Counted from the stretch's first letter, positions 27,114-35,575 are shown. The stretch is DNA of 64,000 bases from Salinispora pacifica CNR114 (GCF_000514775.1 NZ_AZWO01000012.1:1-64000); one strand, 5' to 3'. Notes: generated by a model from the letters alone, not told the origin. Numbers and translations: made by a program.

Positions 27114-27716
27114 ATGAACACGATTCTGCGTCGTAGTGTGCTGGCCCTGGCGGCGTCCGCGACCCTAGGCGGAGCGTTCGCGGTGGGCGCCACGCCCGCA
27201 ACCGCTGCTAGCAACCCACATCCGGACAAGGTGGCCGAGGCTTCCTCGTGGCTGCAGGAGGAGCTGCTGAAGTTGCAGCCCGGCACAGCCGACGGCGGTA
27301 TCTACACCGACAAGCCCGGCTACCACAACACCCGCGTAGCCAACAGCCCCACCGACTACTCCGTCCTCGACGACAACGACCAGGGCGGACCCTCGGACAA
27401 GGCCGCCGCCTACGACTGGACCTTCTCGGAGGCCACCAACATCGCCGAGTACTCCAGCCGGCTGCTCGCCTCCGGCCAGGATCCCGATGATCCTCGACTG
27501 GACGGCTGGCGTGAGTTCTTCGGGCAGGCCGACAGCGACAACGAGGTGGAAGGCTGGGACTTCCGCAAGGACGAAGCCGCCACTTCGGACCCGTCGCACC
27601 TCTGGCACATCCACCTGAGCGAGGACCGGGACAAGGTCACCAGCTTCGAGAACAAAGAGGCACTACTCAGCGTTCTCCGAGGCGAGACCGTGGACCAGTG
27701 GCGGCTCAACAAGTGA
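27114..27716 (+). CDS. Secreted protein with D-Ala-D-Ala peptidase/endolysin-like (M15-type) signature
   Basis: A 200-residue precursor: Sec signal peptide (RRSVLALAASATLGGAFAVGATPATA, cleavage near 31) and a mature domain with PGYHNTRVANSPTDYSV and a C-terminal SHLWHIHLSEDRD. The DPSHLWHIHLS block resembles the metal-binding HxH end of M15/Zn-peptidase-like endolysins in actinophages and streptomycetes, so a peptidoglycan or D-Ala-related activity outside the cell is plausible but inferred. GGAG precedes the ATG. The gene is followed by a strong hairpin at 27796-27832. Confidence 0.7.
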   Translation: MNTILRRSVLALAASATLGGAFAVGATPATAASNPHPDKVAEASSWLQEELLKLQPGTADGGIYTDKPGYHNTRVANSPTDYSVLDDNDQGGPSDKAAAYDWTFSEATNIAEYSSRLLASGQDPDDPRLDGWREFFGQADSDNEVEGWDFRKDEAATSDPSHLWHIHLSEDRDKVTSFENKEALLSVLRGETVDQWRLNK

Positions 27717-27795
27717 GCCGACCGGGCCGCTGACCACGCCGCCGGGCTGGAGCGAGTGGCCCACCAAGATCACATCCTCGCAAGGAGAGAGCAAA

Positions 27796-27832
27796 CTGTT
27801 GGCCGGCACCCGAACTGAGTGCCGGCCAACAG
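27796..27832. terminator. 14-bp perfect hairpin terminator
   Basis: CTGTTGGCCGGCAC (27796-27809) pairs completely with GTGCCGGCCAACAG (27819-27832) across a 9-nt loop, 80 bp after the secreted M15-like gene. Its right arm touches the start of the 207-bp inverted repeat. Confidence 0.75.
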
Positions 27833-28032
27833 CCGTACCTAGGCCCCATCACCCGGGACTGCTGGCCAATAGCGAGTCGCCTATTCAGTGCCAGCCGTTA
27901 CCTGCTCCTGATCATCAGGAGTGGTGTAGACCTGCAGCAGCAGGTGAGCCAGCGCTCGAAGGTCTTCAGGTGTCATCCCTGCCTATAGCGACTTCGCGAT
28001 CTTGTCGGGAGTGCCGCCGAGGTGCCTGATGG
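27825..28032 (-). repeat. 207-bp inverted repeat, arm A
   Basis: Reverse-complement copy of 29176-29389 with only about six to nine differences. In arm A the coding text RHLGGTPDKIAKSL ends in a TAG where arm B reads CTACCG, so the small reading frame is broken here. The arms bracket a 1.14-kb segment with a methyltransferase remnant and the VOC gene. Confidence 0.85.
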
Positions 28033-28233
28033 CCGACGCGACCTTGCGCGGACGTTCGCCTTTCTCGGCTGTCGACAGCGGCTTCGGGGACTGCGGTCTC
28101 GTTAACCGCGGTTAATCCCGGCTTGTGCTGACGCTGTCGCAGTTCCTCAAGCTGCTCTGTAGGTGGTAGCTGGTGAAGGTCTCGCACGTCTCGTAGCGGC
28201 ACCTCACCCACCCAGGAGACGATGCTGCACGCC

Positions 28234-28618
28234 GCGGCGGTCGCGTTGCAGTTGGCGCGAGCACGCGGCGGAACTCGGCGAAGACCCTCCGGCCGCCGCT
28301 CCCACGGCACGTGAATGATCGAGTAGTAGGCCATTAGACCGCCGAGGCTGGCATCCGGCACCTGCAGCGCCAGCATCGATCCGACCTCGAAGCCAAGCTC
28401 CGGATACGTCTGGCGGGCCAGCGCGACCATCTGCGGTGACAGGTCGATGCCGAACGCGTCCAATCCGAGCCGAGGCAGCAGGATCGTGACCCGGCCCGGT
28501 CCGCAGCCCACGTCGGCGACCCGGATGTTCCCGCTACGGCGAACCCGTGGCCAGGGCGTTCGGTATATTCCGATCTCGGGTGAAGTGTCAAGTAATCACG
28601 TTCGAGATTCATTGACAC
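28234..28618 (-). pseudogene. Decayed SAM-dependent methyltransferase
   Basis: Motif I VADVGCGPGRVTILLPRLGLDAFGIDLSP and the following SMLALQVPDASLGGLMAYYSIIHVP are well preserved in one frame. The N-terminus (MNLERDYLTLHPR) is in another frame, and after HVPWERRPE the expected VFAEFRRVLAP continues in the third. At least two frame breaks plus loss of the C-terminal half show it is dead. Beyond it (28085-28233, same strand) helical text LHQLPPTEQLEELRQRQHKPGLTAVNE belongs to some other truncated gene. Confidence 0.7.
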
Positions 28619-28672
28619 CCCAGACGGCCTCCCACAGAAAACCCGGTCTCCAGAACGGGTGAGTGGTCCTGC

Positions 28673-29026
28673 TCAGCTCTTCGGCTCGGACAGGACACAG
28701 AATTCGTTGCCCTCGGGGTCGAAGAGGGTCACCCAGTGCTGCCCTTCCTGCGCGGGGTCGGCGCGCCGGGCACCGAGGGAGATCAGCCGGGCGACCTCGG
28801 CCTCGTGGTTGTCGGGGCGGAAGTCGGGGTGGAGCCGATTCTTCGCCGTCTTGCCCTCAGGGACGGGGACGAAGAGCAGCCCCGGCAACCGGTCCGGCTC
28901 GGGTCGGATCTCCATGATCTCATCGGTCTGGTCGACCACGACCCAGCCGAGAGCCACGGCCCACCACTGCCCGAGGGCGATCGGGTCGGAGGAGTCCACG
29001 ATGATCTGTTCCCATTCGAGGGCCAT
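28673..29026 (-). CDS. VOC (glyoxalase/bleomycin-resistance fold) family protein
   Basis: A 117-residue protein with one pair of beta-alpha-beta-beta-beta modules: MALEWEQIIVDSSDPIALGQWWAVALGW at the start and HWVTLFDPEGNEFCVLSE at the end, typical of small actinobacterial VOC proteins. Activity cannot be assigned; members bind metals or small molecules. Three in-frame ATGs (29038, 29032, 29026) cluster without an RBS; I chose the one giving the usual MALEW N-terminus. The gene lies inside the 207-bp inverted repeat pair and looks intact. Confidence 0.75.
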   Translation of the reverse strand: MALEWEQIIVDSSDPIALGQWWAVALGWVVVDQTDEIMEIRPEPDRLPGLLFVPVPEGKTAKNRLHPDFRPDNHEAEVARLISLGARRADPAQEGQHWVTLFDPEGNEFCVLSEPKS

Positions 29027-29170
29027 GAGCATGATCATAGGCAGTCGGCCGGCTGGCGGGACGGGACCCGACGGTCTGCAAAGGTCTCGGCCGCGTAAGG
29101 CCTCCGGTCGCCGTAGGGCCGGTAGTCCGCGGGCGGCTGGGGTGCCAGATCCACCGGCCGCCTGCCGACG

Positions 29171-29329
29171 ATGCCGACCATCAGGCACCTCGGCGGCACT
29201 CTCGACAAGATCGCGAAGTCGCTACCGGCAGAGATGACACCTGAAGACCTTCGAGCGCTGGCTCACCTGCTGCTGCAGGTCTACACCACTCCTGATGATC
29301 AGGAGCAGGTACCGGCTGGCACTGAATAG
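29171..29329 (+). CDS. Small acidic ORF in inverted-repeat arm B, probably a gene 3' end
   Basis: ATG 29171 to TAG 29327-29329 encodes 52 residues, with KIAKSLPAEMTPEDLRALAHLLLQ forming two amphipathic helices. In arm A the homologous text continues upstream as ERPRKVASAIRHLGGT, so arm B is likely the 3' end of a longer gene cut at the repeat border. No RBS. Function unknown. Confidence 0.3.
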   Translation: MPTIRHLGGTLDKIAKSLPAEMTPEDLRALAHLLLQVYTTPDDQEQVPAGTE

Positions 29330-29389
29330 GCGACTCGCTATTGGCCAGCAGCCCCGGGTGATGGGGCCTAGGTACGGCTGTTGGCAAGG
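29176..29389 (+). repeat. 207-bp inverted repeat, arm B
   Basis: Partner of 27825-28032 in opposite orientation. Homology stops at the bases CTGTTGGC (about 29389), where a truncated hydrolase fragment begins. Confidence 0.85.
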
Positions 29390-29712
29390 GTGGGTCTGCT
29401 TGTCGGGGTGATGGCGGCGCTGTCGGGCCCCGGGGGTGGTTGGTGGTGGCTGGGTGTGCCGTTGGGACTGGGCTGCCTGACTCATCCCTCGGCGACGCGT
29501 TGACGCACTCGCGGGTTCCGCTGCTGTGGCCGATCCGGGTACGAGGCTGCCGGTGGGCGGCGGGGCATGTGTGCGCCGTTGCGGTTTCGCACCGCACCTT
29601 CGGTGTCACCGCCCCGACGACCGGGCTGGAGATCCTGCCGGAGCCCGCCGAGATGGGCAACGAGGACACCGCGCACCCGTTCTGCCGTTGGGTCGACAAC
29701 AAGGAAGCCTGA
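29390..29712 (+). pseudogene. Truncated, frameshifted YdjM/DUF457-type metal-dependent hydrolase
   Basis: The text LGVPLGLGCLTH is followed, one frame over, by SLGDALTHSRVPLLWPIRVRGCRW and a short C-terminus ending FCRWVDNKEA. LGCLTH-x-LGDALTHSxVPLLWP is the conserved end of membrane-bound YdjM-like metal-dependent hydrolases. The N-terminal two thirds are missing, cut at the inverted-repeat border, and a 1-base frameshift near 29490 breaks the rest. Confidence 0.6.
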
Positions 29713-29956
29713 GCCGATCACCGGCGCAGGAGACCCTGGCGATCTCCGACTACGAAATCTTGCCAGGGCCAGTACAGGGCCTACGCCGACACCTCAGGTC
29801 GCCGGTCTGTAGAGACTGCCGCAATCAGCCGTCGGCTTGCTCGTCGGTAGCGGCGCACCGTAGCAGGCGACGTAGCCGAAAATTCGCGTGTGTGAAGGCA
29901 AGCAGGCAGGTATACAACGGACAGCAAGTTGCCATGCGCGACACAGAGGAGCAGAG

Positions 29957-30358
29957 ATGACCGGTAAGACCTCGCCGGCCAAGTCCGTATCCGACCGCGC
30001 CATGCGTGCTGTCATGGCAAAGAACCGGGCCGCGTGGCTCGACTGCTTCGCCGAGGACGCGCTGCTGCGCGACCCGGTCGGTGGTTCGCCGCTTGACCCG
30101 CACGGAAAGGGCTTTCGGGGGCATGCCGCCCTAGCACAGTTCTGGGACTCACTGGTCGAGCCCGCCCAGGACGTGCGCTTCGTCGTGCGCGAGGAATACC
30201 CCTCGTCCCAGGCCACGGCGAAGGTGGCATCAGTCGCCGTCACGCTGCCTGGAGGCGAGGCACTCAGCTACGACGGCGTGTTCGTGTACGAGGTGGACGA
30301 GTCTGAACGGATCACGTCCTTGAGCGGGTACTTCACGCCACCCTTCCCCGCAACGTAG
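29957..30358 (+). CDS. SnoaL-like/NTF2-fold nuclear transport factor 2 family protein
   Basis: A 133-residue single-domain protein: MRAVMAKNRAAWLDCFAEDALLRDPVGGSPLDPHGKGFRGHAALAQFWD is the typical first half of the SnoaL-like cone fold, and the second half ends in SLSGYFTPP. Such proteins act as small isomerases/cyclases or ligand binders; no specific reaction can be read. GAGGAGC precedes the ATG at 29957. It is one of the few undamaged genes in this stretch. Confidence 0.75.
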   Translation: MTGKTSPAKSVSDRAMRAVMAKNRAAWLDCFAEDALLRDPVGGSPLDPHGKGFRGHAALAQFWDSLVEPAQDVRFVVREEYPSSQATAKVASVAVTLPGGEALSYDGVFVYEVDESERITSLSGYFTPPFPAT

Positions 30359-30600
30359 CCGGCCCTTGAGGACTAACACTCGGAAAAGTCCCGTTAGGCA
30401 AGATCATCTGCGGTCGGCCGGGCAGCTGCCCGGCCACGTGGGGACAATAGCGATCGTTTCGCCCCCACGCCCGGCGGCGGCCGTGCGGGCCGCGGTCGGC
30501 CCCGAATTCGGTAGCAAACCAGGGGGCAAAGCCGGCGTGTAGCAGAAGGCGCAACCACCGTTTTCGCTACGGATGAGGCCTTGCCCGTACCTTCGGGAGG

Positions 30601-31220
30601 CCGCTGAAAGATCACCTCATCCTCAACGACGAACCGACCGCTCGCGAGAACCTCATCGGGCTCGTGCGGGTCTCCACCGACGCCCAGGAACTCGCCCGCC
30701 AGATCGACGCACTCAAGGCGGCTGGCTGCGCCCGGATCTACCTCGAAAGGCGTCGGGCAAGAAGGGCACCGCCCTGCCGGGCCTGACCGCGGCGCTGGAC
30801 CACATGCGCCGCGGCGACACCCTGGTCGTGCTCGACCTGACCCAGCCCGGCCGCGACACCCGCGAACTCCTCGCGATCGTCGAGGACGACCTGCACGCCC
30901 ACGGCCGCCACTTCCGCACCCTCGACGGCATCGTGCTCGACACCAGCGACGCCCTGTGCGGCGAACTGATCTTCACGGTGCTCGCCGCCATCGCCAAGTT
31001 CCAGCGCCAGCAGATCGTCAAAGGCACCCGAGAGGGCCTCGACGCAGCCCGAGCGCGTGGCCGTGTCGGAGGTCGCCCCCGCGGGTTGACCGCTGAGCAG
31101 GTAGCCGACGCTCGCATCCTGCTTGCAGCCGGACAAACCCAGTCTGCTGTCGCTACCAAGCTGCGTGTCTCACGCTGGACCCTCGAACGCGCCCTTAGCA
31201 ACGCCGCCGTGCCCGACTGA
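30601..31220 (+). pseudogene. Serine resolvase/invertase with a frameshift
   Basis: Frame 1 gives ENLIGLVRVSTDAQELARQIDALKAAGCARIYLE; the frame then breaks at CTCGAAAGGCG (about 30750), where one A is missing relative to the expected EKASGKKG, and continues in a second frame as GKKGTALPGLTAALDHM...SRWTLERALSNAAVPD. The nucleophile serine is present (VRVS). The usual DLTRLGRD loop reads DLTQPGRD, a second sign of decay. No start codon with RBS. The 251 bp upstream hold no gene. Confidence 0.8.
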
Positions 31221-31322
31221 CTCGTGTGCCACAGCCTGCACATTGATCAGTCAGGCCGGTCACAGGTGATGCCCACGGCATGAGCGGACGTCGATAGGTG
31301 CGTGGCTGACAGAATGCAGATC

Positions 31323-31943
31323 ATGGGAAGGACACATGAACGGATTTCCGGCCGGCTACGTGAGTTCATCGAGGCACAACCGATCTTCTTCACTGCGACG
31401 GCGCCGCTGTCCGGGTCAGGGACGGTGAACCTGTCGCCGAAGGGGCTGAGCGGATCGTTCGCCGTTGTCGACGAGCTGACCGTCGCGTACCTCGACTTCG
31501 CCGGCAGCAACGCGGAAACCGTGGCGCACCTTCGCGAGAACGGGCGCATCACCCTGATGTGGTGCGCGTTTGCGGGGCCGCCGAACATCGTGCGGGTCCA
31601 CGGCCGCGGCGAACCGGTCTTCCGCGGCGACCCGCGCTGGTCAAGCCTCAGGCCCTACTTCCCGAACATCGACACCTCGCTGCACGGACTTCGGGCGATC
31701 ATCCTGGTGCACGCTGACCTGATCCGCGACACCTGCGGCTACGCCGTGCCGTTGATGACCTACGACGGCGATCGTGATCTGCACGCCAAGCGCTTCTCCC
31801 GCGAGGACGACGCGTCGCTGAGCGCCTACTTCGAAAAGAAGGAGTTCATCGCGTCCAGCCTCGACGGTCTGCCCGGCTTGCCGCTTCCGCTGCCGCCCAC
31901 GCCGCGAAACGGCGCTGGCCGAGACAATGCGCAGCGGTCATGA
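31323..31943 (+). CDS. Pyridoxamine 5'-phosphate oxidase-fold (FMN-binding split barrel) protein
   Basis: A 206-residue flavin-reductase-like split-barrel protein: IFFTATAPLSGSGTVNLSPKGL and the region ITLMWCAFAGPPNIVRVHGRGEPV are characteristic. Proteins of this group bind FMN or F420 and reduce small substrates; the real substrate is unknown. I use the ATG at 31323 (MGRTHERISGRLREFIEAQP matches the family N-terminus) over the upstream GTG at 31302. It appears intact. Confidence 0.8.
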   Translation: MGRTHERISGRLREFIEAQPIFFTATAPLSGSGTVNLSPKGLSGSFAVVDELTVAYLDFAGSNAETVAHLRENGRITLMWCAFAGPPNIVRVHGRGEPVFRGDPRWSSLRPYFPNIDTSLHGLRAIILVHADLIRDTCGYAVPLMTYDGDRDLHAKRFSREDDASLSAYFEKKEFIASSLDGLPGLPLPLPPTPRNGAGRDNAQRS

Positions 31944-32042
31944 CCGGCGGATCCGGCCCCGTGGTGGCAGCCTTCCGCGATGAAGTGGCCGCTTCGGTGT
32001 GGCGCTGAGCAACCTCCGGCGCCACTGTGGAATCGCCCTACC

Positions 32043-32252
32043 ATGCTGCGGGTGTTGCGTGGTCACCTGACGCCCGAGGAAGTCGCTGAACGAGACGCCC
32101 AAGCCAAGGCACGCGTGGCAGCCGCAGAACGAGTCGAACGCGACCGTAAGGAACAACAGGCGCAGGAGGCGAAAGCGAGCGCCGCCAGAGTGGCGCAATA
32201 CCGCGAGCGTGATCGGCTCATCGCGGAGCGTCTGGCAGTCGTCAAGCAATGA
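32043..32252 (+). CDS. Short charged coiled-coil protein
   Basis: A 69-residue product dominated by Ala/Glu/Arg/Lys/Gln heptad-like sequence (HLTPEEVAERDAQAKARVAA onward), predicted as one long helix. No family recognised; may be an orphan gene or the 3' end of a larger one. The upstream 31980 ATG gives a Pro/Trp-rich extension that looks non-coding. Confidence 0.35.
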   Translation: MLRVLRGHLTPEEVAERDAQAKARVAAAERVERDRKEQQAQEAKASAARVAQYRERDRLIAERLAVVKQ

Positions 32253-32270
32253 ACGACAAAAGCTGCAGGG

Positions 32271-32495
32271 GTGGGAAGCGGAACACTGGTCTGCCATCCA
32301 AACCTGCTGGCCTTCATCAAGGACCGTCTGAAGTTCAGCGCCGACTGGCACCCGCCGCGCGCTGAGGCCATCAGCCAGCTCGACGACGGGTTGATCCGGG
32401 TACGCCTGGCCAGACTCGGTGTGGCTAGCCGGGCTGCGGCCGCGGTGGTCGCCCACGAAGCGGGCATCGCTGTTTCACCACCTGCGCAGCAGTAA
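32271..32495 (+). CDS. Short hypothetical ORF overlapping PAP2 3' end
   Basis: A possible 74-residue product with two amphipathic helices (LLAFIKDRLKF and EAISQLDDGLIRVRLARLG). Starts at a GTG after AGGGGTGGGAAG and overlaps the convergent PAP2 remnant by 21 bp. No family recognised and no independent support. Confidence 0.25.
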   Translation: MGSGTLVCHPNLLAFIKDRLKFSADWHPPRAEAISQLDDGLIRVRLARLGVASRAAAAVVAHEAGIAVSPPAQQ

Positions 32496-32907
32496 CGACA
32501 CCGCCTGCTGGGCCGGCGGCATGAGCCCCAGCAGAGCAGCCGCCACCGCCGCGCCACCGAGCAATGCACCAGCCAGAACGTCGTGCGGGTAGTGCACCTC
32601 CACCAGCACCCGCAGCAACGCGGCCGCCCCGGCCAGAGGCAGCGACAGCGCGGCAAGGCGCGGCCACAGCACCGCCAGCCCGACGGCCAAGGTGACGTGG
32701 CTACTCGGAAACGACCAGTCCCCGCTTGCGGGACAATTGGCGATCAGTTCGATCCCCGGACGCAACGCACGGCACGGTCGTTCCTCGTCCACCACCAACT
32801 TCATCGCTTCACTGACTGCGTAGGCCACCATGGTGCCGACACCGGTCAGCACGGTCCCGGTAGTTCCGGCGACGCATCGCCGTCCACCACATCGCGACCA
32901 GCAGCAT
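32475..32907 (-). pseudogene. PAP2-family phosphatase with N-terminal frameshift
   Basis: All three phosphatidic-acid phosphatase motifs are readable: KLVVDEERP, SFPSSH and RVLVEVHYPHD, with membrane helices around them. The expected N-terminus MLLVAMWWTAMRRRNY starts at ATG 32907 but is one frame off from GTVLTGVGTMVAYAVSE, a single-base frameshift near 32860. It might still be expressed from the internal GTG as a shortened protein, but I judge it inactive or a sequencing error. Confidence 0.65.
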
Positions 32908-32924
32908 TTAACATCGCCAGCGTG

Positions 32925-33311
32925 ATGGAACTGGACCTCGACAACTTCGTAGCCACTGTGGACGCCCGTGCCCGACAACTGCACAACATTGGCATCCAAT
33001 GGCAGCTACACCGAGGCCCCACCTACAACAAGTCCGCAGCCTGGATCGACTGCACCAACGGCGATCTCGTCGGCTGGTTGATCGTCTGGACCAGCGGTGA
33101 GGCCGAACTCGAAACAGCCGACCTGACCACAGGGTCAGTCGACAGCACCCACTACGAATTCTCCGCGCTCAACGACCTCACCACCTGCCTCGACGACCTG
33201 ATCCGCAGGCTAACTGCACGCGGCCGCCTACCTGAGGCAGGCACGGCTGCTGGCACTGGCCGGGAAACCGCTCTCGCCGCCGTACGCCGCGCCTGGCCCG
33301 CCGACGCGTGA
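32925..33311 (+). CDS. Small immunity-like hypothetical protein
   Basis: A 128-residue acidic soluble protein, MELDLDNFVATVDARARQLHNIG then IDCTNGDLVGWLIVWTSGEAELETAD and DLIRRLTARGRLPEA. The composition (Trp/Asp/Glu-rich, no enzyme motif) resembles orphan immunity proteins of polymorphic-toxin loci, but no toxin is nearby, so that is only a guess. Starts 17 bp from the divergent PAP2 remnant. Last gene of the island before a strong terminator. Confidence 0.5.
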   Translation: MELDLDNFVATVDARARQLHNIGIQWQLHRGPTYNKSAAWIDCTNGDLVGWLIVWTSGEAELETADLTTGSVDSTHYEFSALNDLTTCLDDLIRRLTARGRLPEAGTAAGTGRETALAAVRRAWPADA

Positions 33312-33463
33312 CATGAATCAGGCCCCGCCGCACCGGAACAACTCGCGTCATCAGACGATGATCGTGGATGCAGATCTCGCAGCCAGCACCGTGCTCGGCG
33401 TTACTCACCGTGATTGCTGGACAAGCCAAGAACACGAATACAAGATACTTAGATTACGCAACC

Positions 33464-33478
33464 CTGCCAGTCGACTAG
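33464..33478. repeat. 15-bp direct repeat, copy 2
   Basis: Second perfect copy of CTGCCAGTCGACTAG (see 22464-22478), here in an AT-rich spot (ACTTAGATTACGCAACC) right before the terminator that closes the island. Confidence 0.6.
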
Positions 33479-33517
33479 GCCTGGAGTGGAGGGCAGTCCG
33501 CAGCGGGCGGGAAGACA

Positions 33518-33555
33518 CGCCACAGCCCCGACCCTTGCGAGTCGGGGCTGTGGCG
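33518..33555. terminator. 15-bp perfect hairpin, bidirectional terminator
   Basis: CGCCACAGCCCCGAC, 8-nt loop, GTCGGGGCTGTGGCG. Lies between the last island gene and the convergent lpdA, and marks the island/core border. Confidence 0.85.
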
Positions 33556-33609
33556 TTGGAATGTGGATCAGACGCACTACGAGTAGAGCATCCCTGGATG
33601 TGGACCTGG

Positions 33610-35013
33610 CTACTCCGGCTCGTGCAGCATCAACTGCCGGGCGGCCTCGGTGACGGAGCCGGAGAGCGAGGGGTAGATGGTGATGGTCTGAGCCAGCTCG
33701 TTGACCGTCAGATGGTTCTCCACCGCCATCGTGATCGGCAGGATCAGCTCGCTGGCCTTCGGGGCGACCACCACGCCACCGATCACCTGGCCGCTGGCGG
33801 GCCGGCAGAAGAGTTTGACGAAGCCGTCGGGGACCTCGTCCATCTTCGCCCGGGCGTTGCCGGCGAGCGGCAGCATGACCTGCCGAGCCGGCACCCTCCC
33901 CGCGTCCACCTCGTCCTGGGAGACGCCGACCGTGGCCAGCTCCGGGTCGGTGAAGACGTTCGCCGCGACCGTACGCAGCCGTAGCGGCCGAACCGCCTCG
34001 CCGAGCGCGTGCCACATCGCGATCCGGCCCTGCATCGCGGCCACGCTGGCCAACGGCAGCATCCCGGTGCAGTCACCGGCGGCATAGATGCCGGGCACGT
34101 TGGTCCGGGACACCCGGTCGACCGCGACGTACCCACCCCGGGCCAGCCCGACGCCGTACTCGGCCAGCCCCAGATCGGCGGTGTTGGGAATGGAGCCCAC
34201 CGCGATCAGCGCGTGTGAACCGTGCACCCGGCGCCCGTCGGAGAGCTCGACCTCGACGCCGTCGGCAGTCCGGCGGACGGCGTTGGCCCGGGAGTTGTTC
34301 AGGATGCTCATCCCCCGGCTGCGGAACACCCGCTCGATCGCCATCGCCGCGTCGGCGTCCTCATGCGGCATCACCCGGTCCCGGCTGGAGACGAGGGTGA
34401 CCTCGATCCCCATCGCCAGGTAGGCGCTGGCGAACTCGGCGCCGGTGACGCCGGAGCCGACCACGACCAGGTGCCGGGGCAACTCGGGGAGGTCGTACAC
34501 CTGCCGCCAGGTGAGGATGCGCTCGCCGTCCGGGACCGCGGTGGGGAGTTGGCGCGGGGTAGCGCCGGTGGCGATCAGGACGGTGGTGGCATCGATCTGG
34601 TCCTCCGCGCCACCCTCCGCTGGTGTGACGATCACCCGATGGTTGTGACCGAGCGTGTCTTCGCCGAGCCGGGCCCTGCCGGCCACGAACGTCACCCCGG
34701 CCTTGACCAACTTGGCGTGAATGTCGGCAGACTGCGCGAGCGCGAGCCGCTTGACTCGTGCGTGCACCGCCGGGGCGTCAACGGTGACCGCCGCCAGCCC
34801 GTCCGAGTGGACCCCGAACTCCTCCGTGTCCCGATACCCGGTCACCAGCTGTGAGCTGGCGATGAAGGTCTTCGACGGCACACAGTCGGACAGCACGCAG
34901 GCACCGCCGGCGCCGTCTGCCTCGACCACGGTGACATCGGCGTCCAGTTGGGCGGCGACCAACGCCGCCTCATAACCGGCCGGCCCCCCACCGATGATCA
35001 CGATCCGGCTCAC
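33610..35013 (-). CDS. lpdA: NAD(P)H-quinone dehydrogenase, LpdA type
   Basis: A 467-residue flavoprotein of the pyridine-nucleotide-disulfide oxidoreductase family. FAD site IIGGGPAGYEAALVA (6-20), the CVLSDC pair (C39/C44) followed by VPSKTF, a second Rossmann motif VVGSGVTGAEFA, and the C-terminal dimerisation domain are present. It closely follows mycobacterial LpdA (Rv3303c), an NAD(P)H:quinone reductase implicated in oxidative-stress resistance, not a lipoamide dehydrogenase. I chose the GTG at 35013 with GAGGAG 8 bp upstream; the nearer GTG at 35022 overlaps that RBS. Confidence 0.9.
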   Translation of the reverse strand: MSRIVIIGGGPAGYEAALVAAQLDADVTVVEADGAGGACVLSDCVPSKTFIASSQLVTGYRDTEEFGVHSDGLAAVTVDAPAVHARVKRLALAQSADIHAKLVKAGVTFVAGRARLGEDTLGHNHRVIVTPAEGGAEDQIDATTVLIATGATPRQLPTAVPDGERILTWRQVYDLPELPRHLVVVGSGVTGAEFASAYLAMGIEVTLVSSRDRVMPHEDADAAMAIERVFRSRGMSILNNSRANAVRRTADGVEVELSDGRRVHGSHALIAVGSIPNTADLGLAEYGVGLARGGYVAVDRVSRTNVPGIYAAGDCTGMLPLASVAAMQGRIAMWHALGEAVRPLRLRTVAANVFTDPELATVGVSQDEVDAGRVPARQVMLPLAGNARAKMDEVPDGFVKLFCRPASGQVIGGVVVAPKASELILPITMAVENHLTVNELAQTITIYPSLSGSVTEAARQLMLHEPE

Positions 35014-35119
35014 AGCGCTCACTCCTCGTCCATGCTCACAGTGACTTTCTTCTCCCGAACGCATCCGACACGCACCGTCGTATTCTCCCCCACCCGTCAG
35101 CCGGGCTATCGTCATCGTT

Positions 35120-35575
35120 GTGCGTCATTACGCCGCCTACGGCTCAAACCTCGACCCTGCCCGGATGCGCGCCTACTGTCCGCATTCGCCGATGGTGGGC
35201 ACCGGCTGGCTCGAAGGCTGGCGGCTCACCTTCGCCGGTGAAGGCGTGATCGGCTGGGAGGGCGCGGTCAGCACCGTGGTCGAGTCCCCCGGGGACCGCG
35301 TCTTCGTGGCGCTCTACGACATCCACGCGTACGACGCGGCCCAGCTCGACGAGATCGAGGGCGTAACCTCCGGCACCTACCGAAAACTCCACCTGCGGGT
35401 GTCGGCCCTGACCGGCGATGTGACGGCGTGGATCTACGTATTCGACGGTTACGAGGGGGGCCTGCCGACCTCGTGGTACCTCTCGGAAATCGCCAACGCC
35501 GCCGAGAAGGCGGGCGCCCCGGACGACTACGTCACGGGACTGCGTTCCCGCCCCACCGGCACCGCTTCGGCCTGA
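35120..35575 (+). CDS. Gamma-glutamylcyclotransferase-like (AIG2/GGCT fold) protein
   Basis: A 151-residue GGCT-fold protein: the loop YGSNL at residues 6-10 binds the gamma-glutamyl moiety and the catalytic glutamate lies in LDEIEGV (about residue 77). Family members cyclise gamma-glutamyl amino acids or peptides to 5-oxoproline. Divergent from lpdA by about 105 bp. The GTG at 35120 gives the usual N-terminus MRHYAAYGSN. Confidence 0.85.
   Translation: MRHYAAYGSNLDPARMRAYCPHSPMVGTGWLEGWRLTFAGEGVIGWEGAVSTVVESPGDRVFVALYDIHAYDAAQLDEIEGVTSGTYRKLHLRVSALTGDVTAWIYVFDGYEGGLPTSWYLSEIANAAEKAGAPDDYVTGLRSRPTGTASA

Noticed and set aside
33430..33480. A further tRNA remnant at the island end
   Set aside because: Only the 15-bp D-arm-like stretch matches; no acceptor or T-arm can be drawn.
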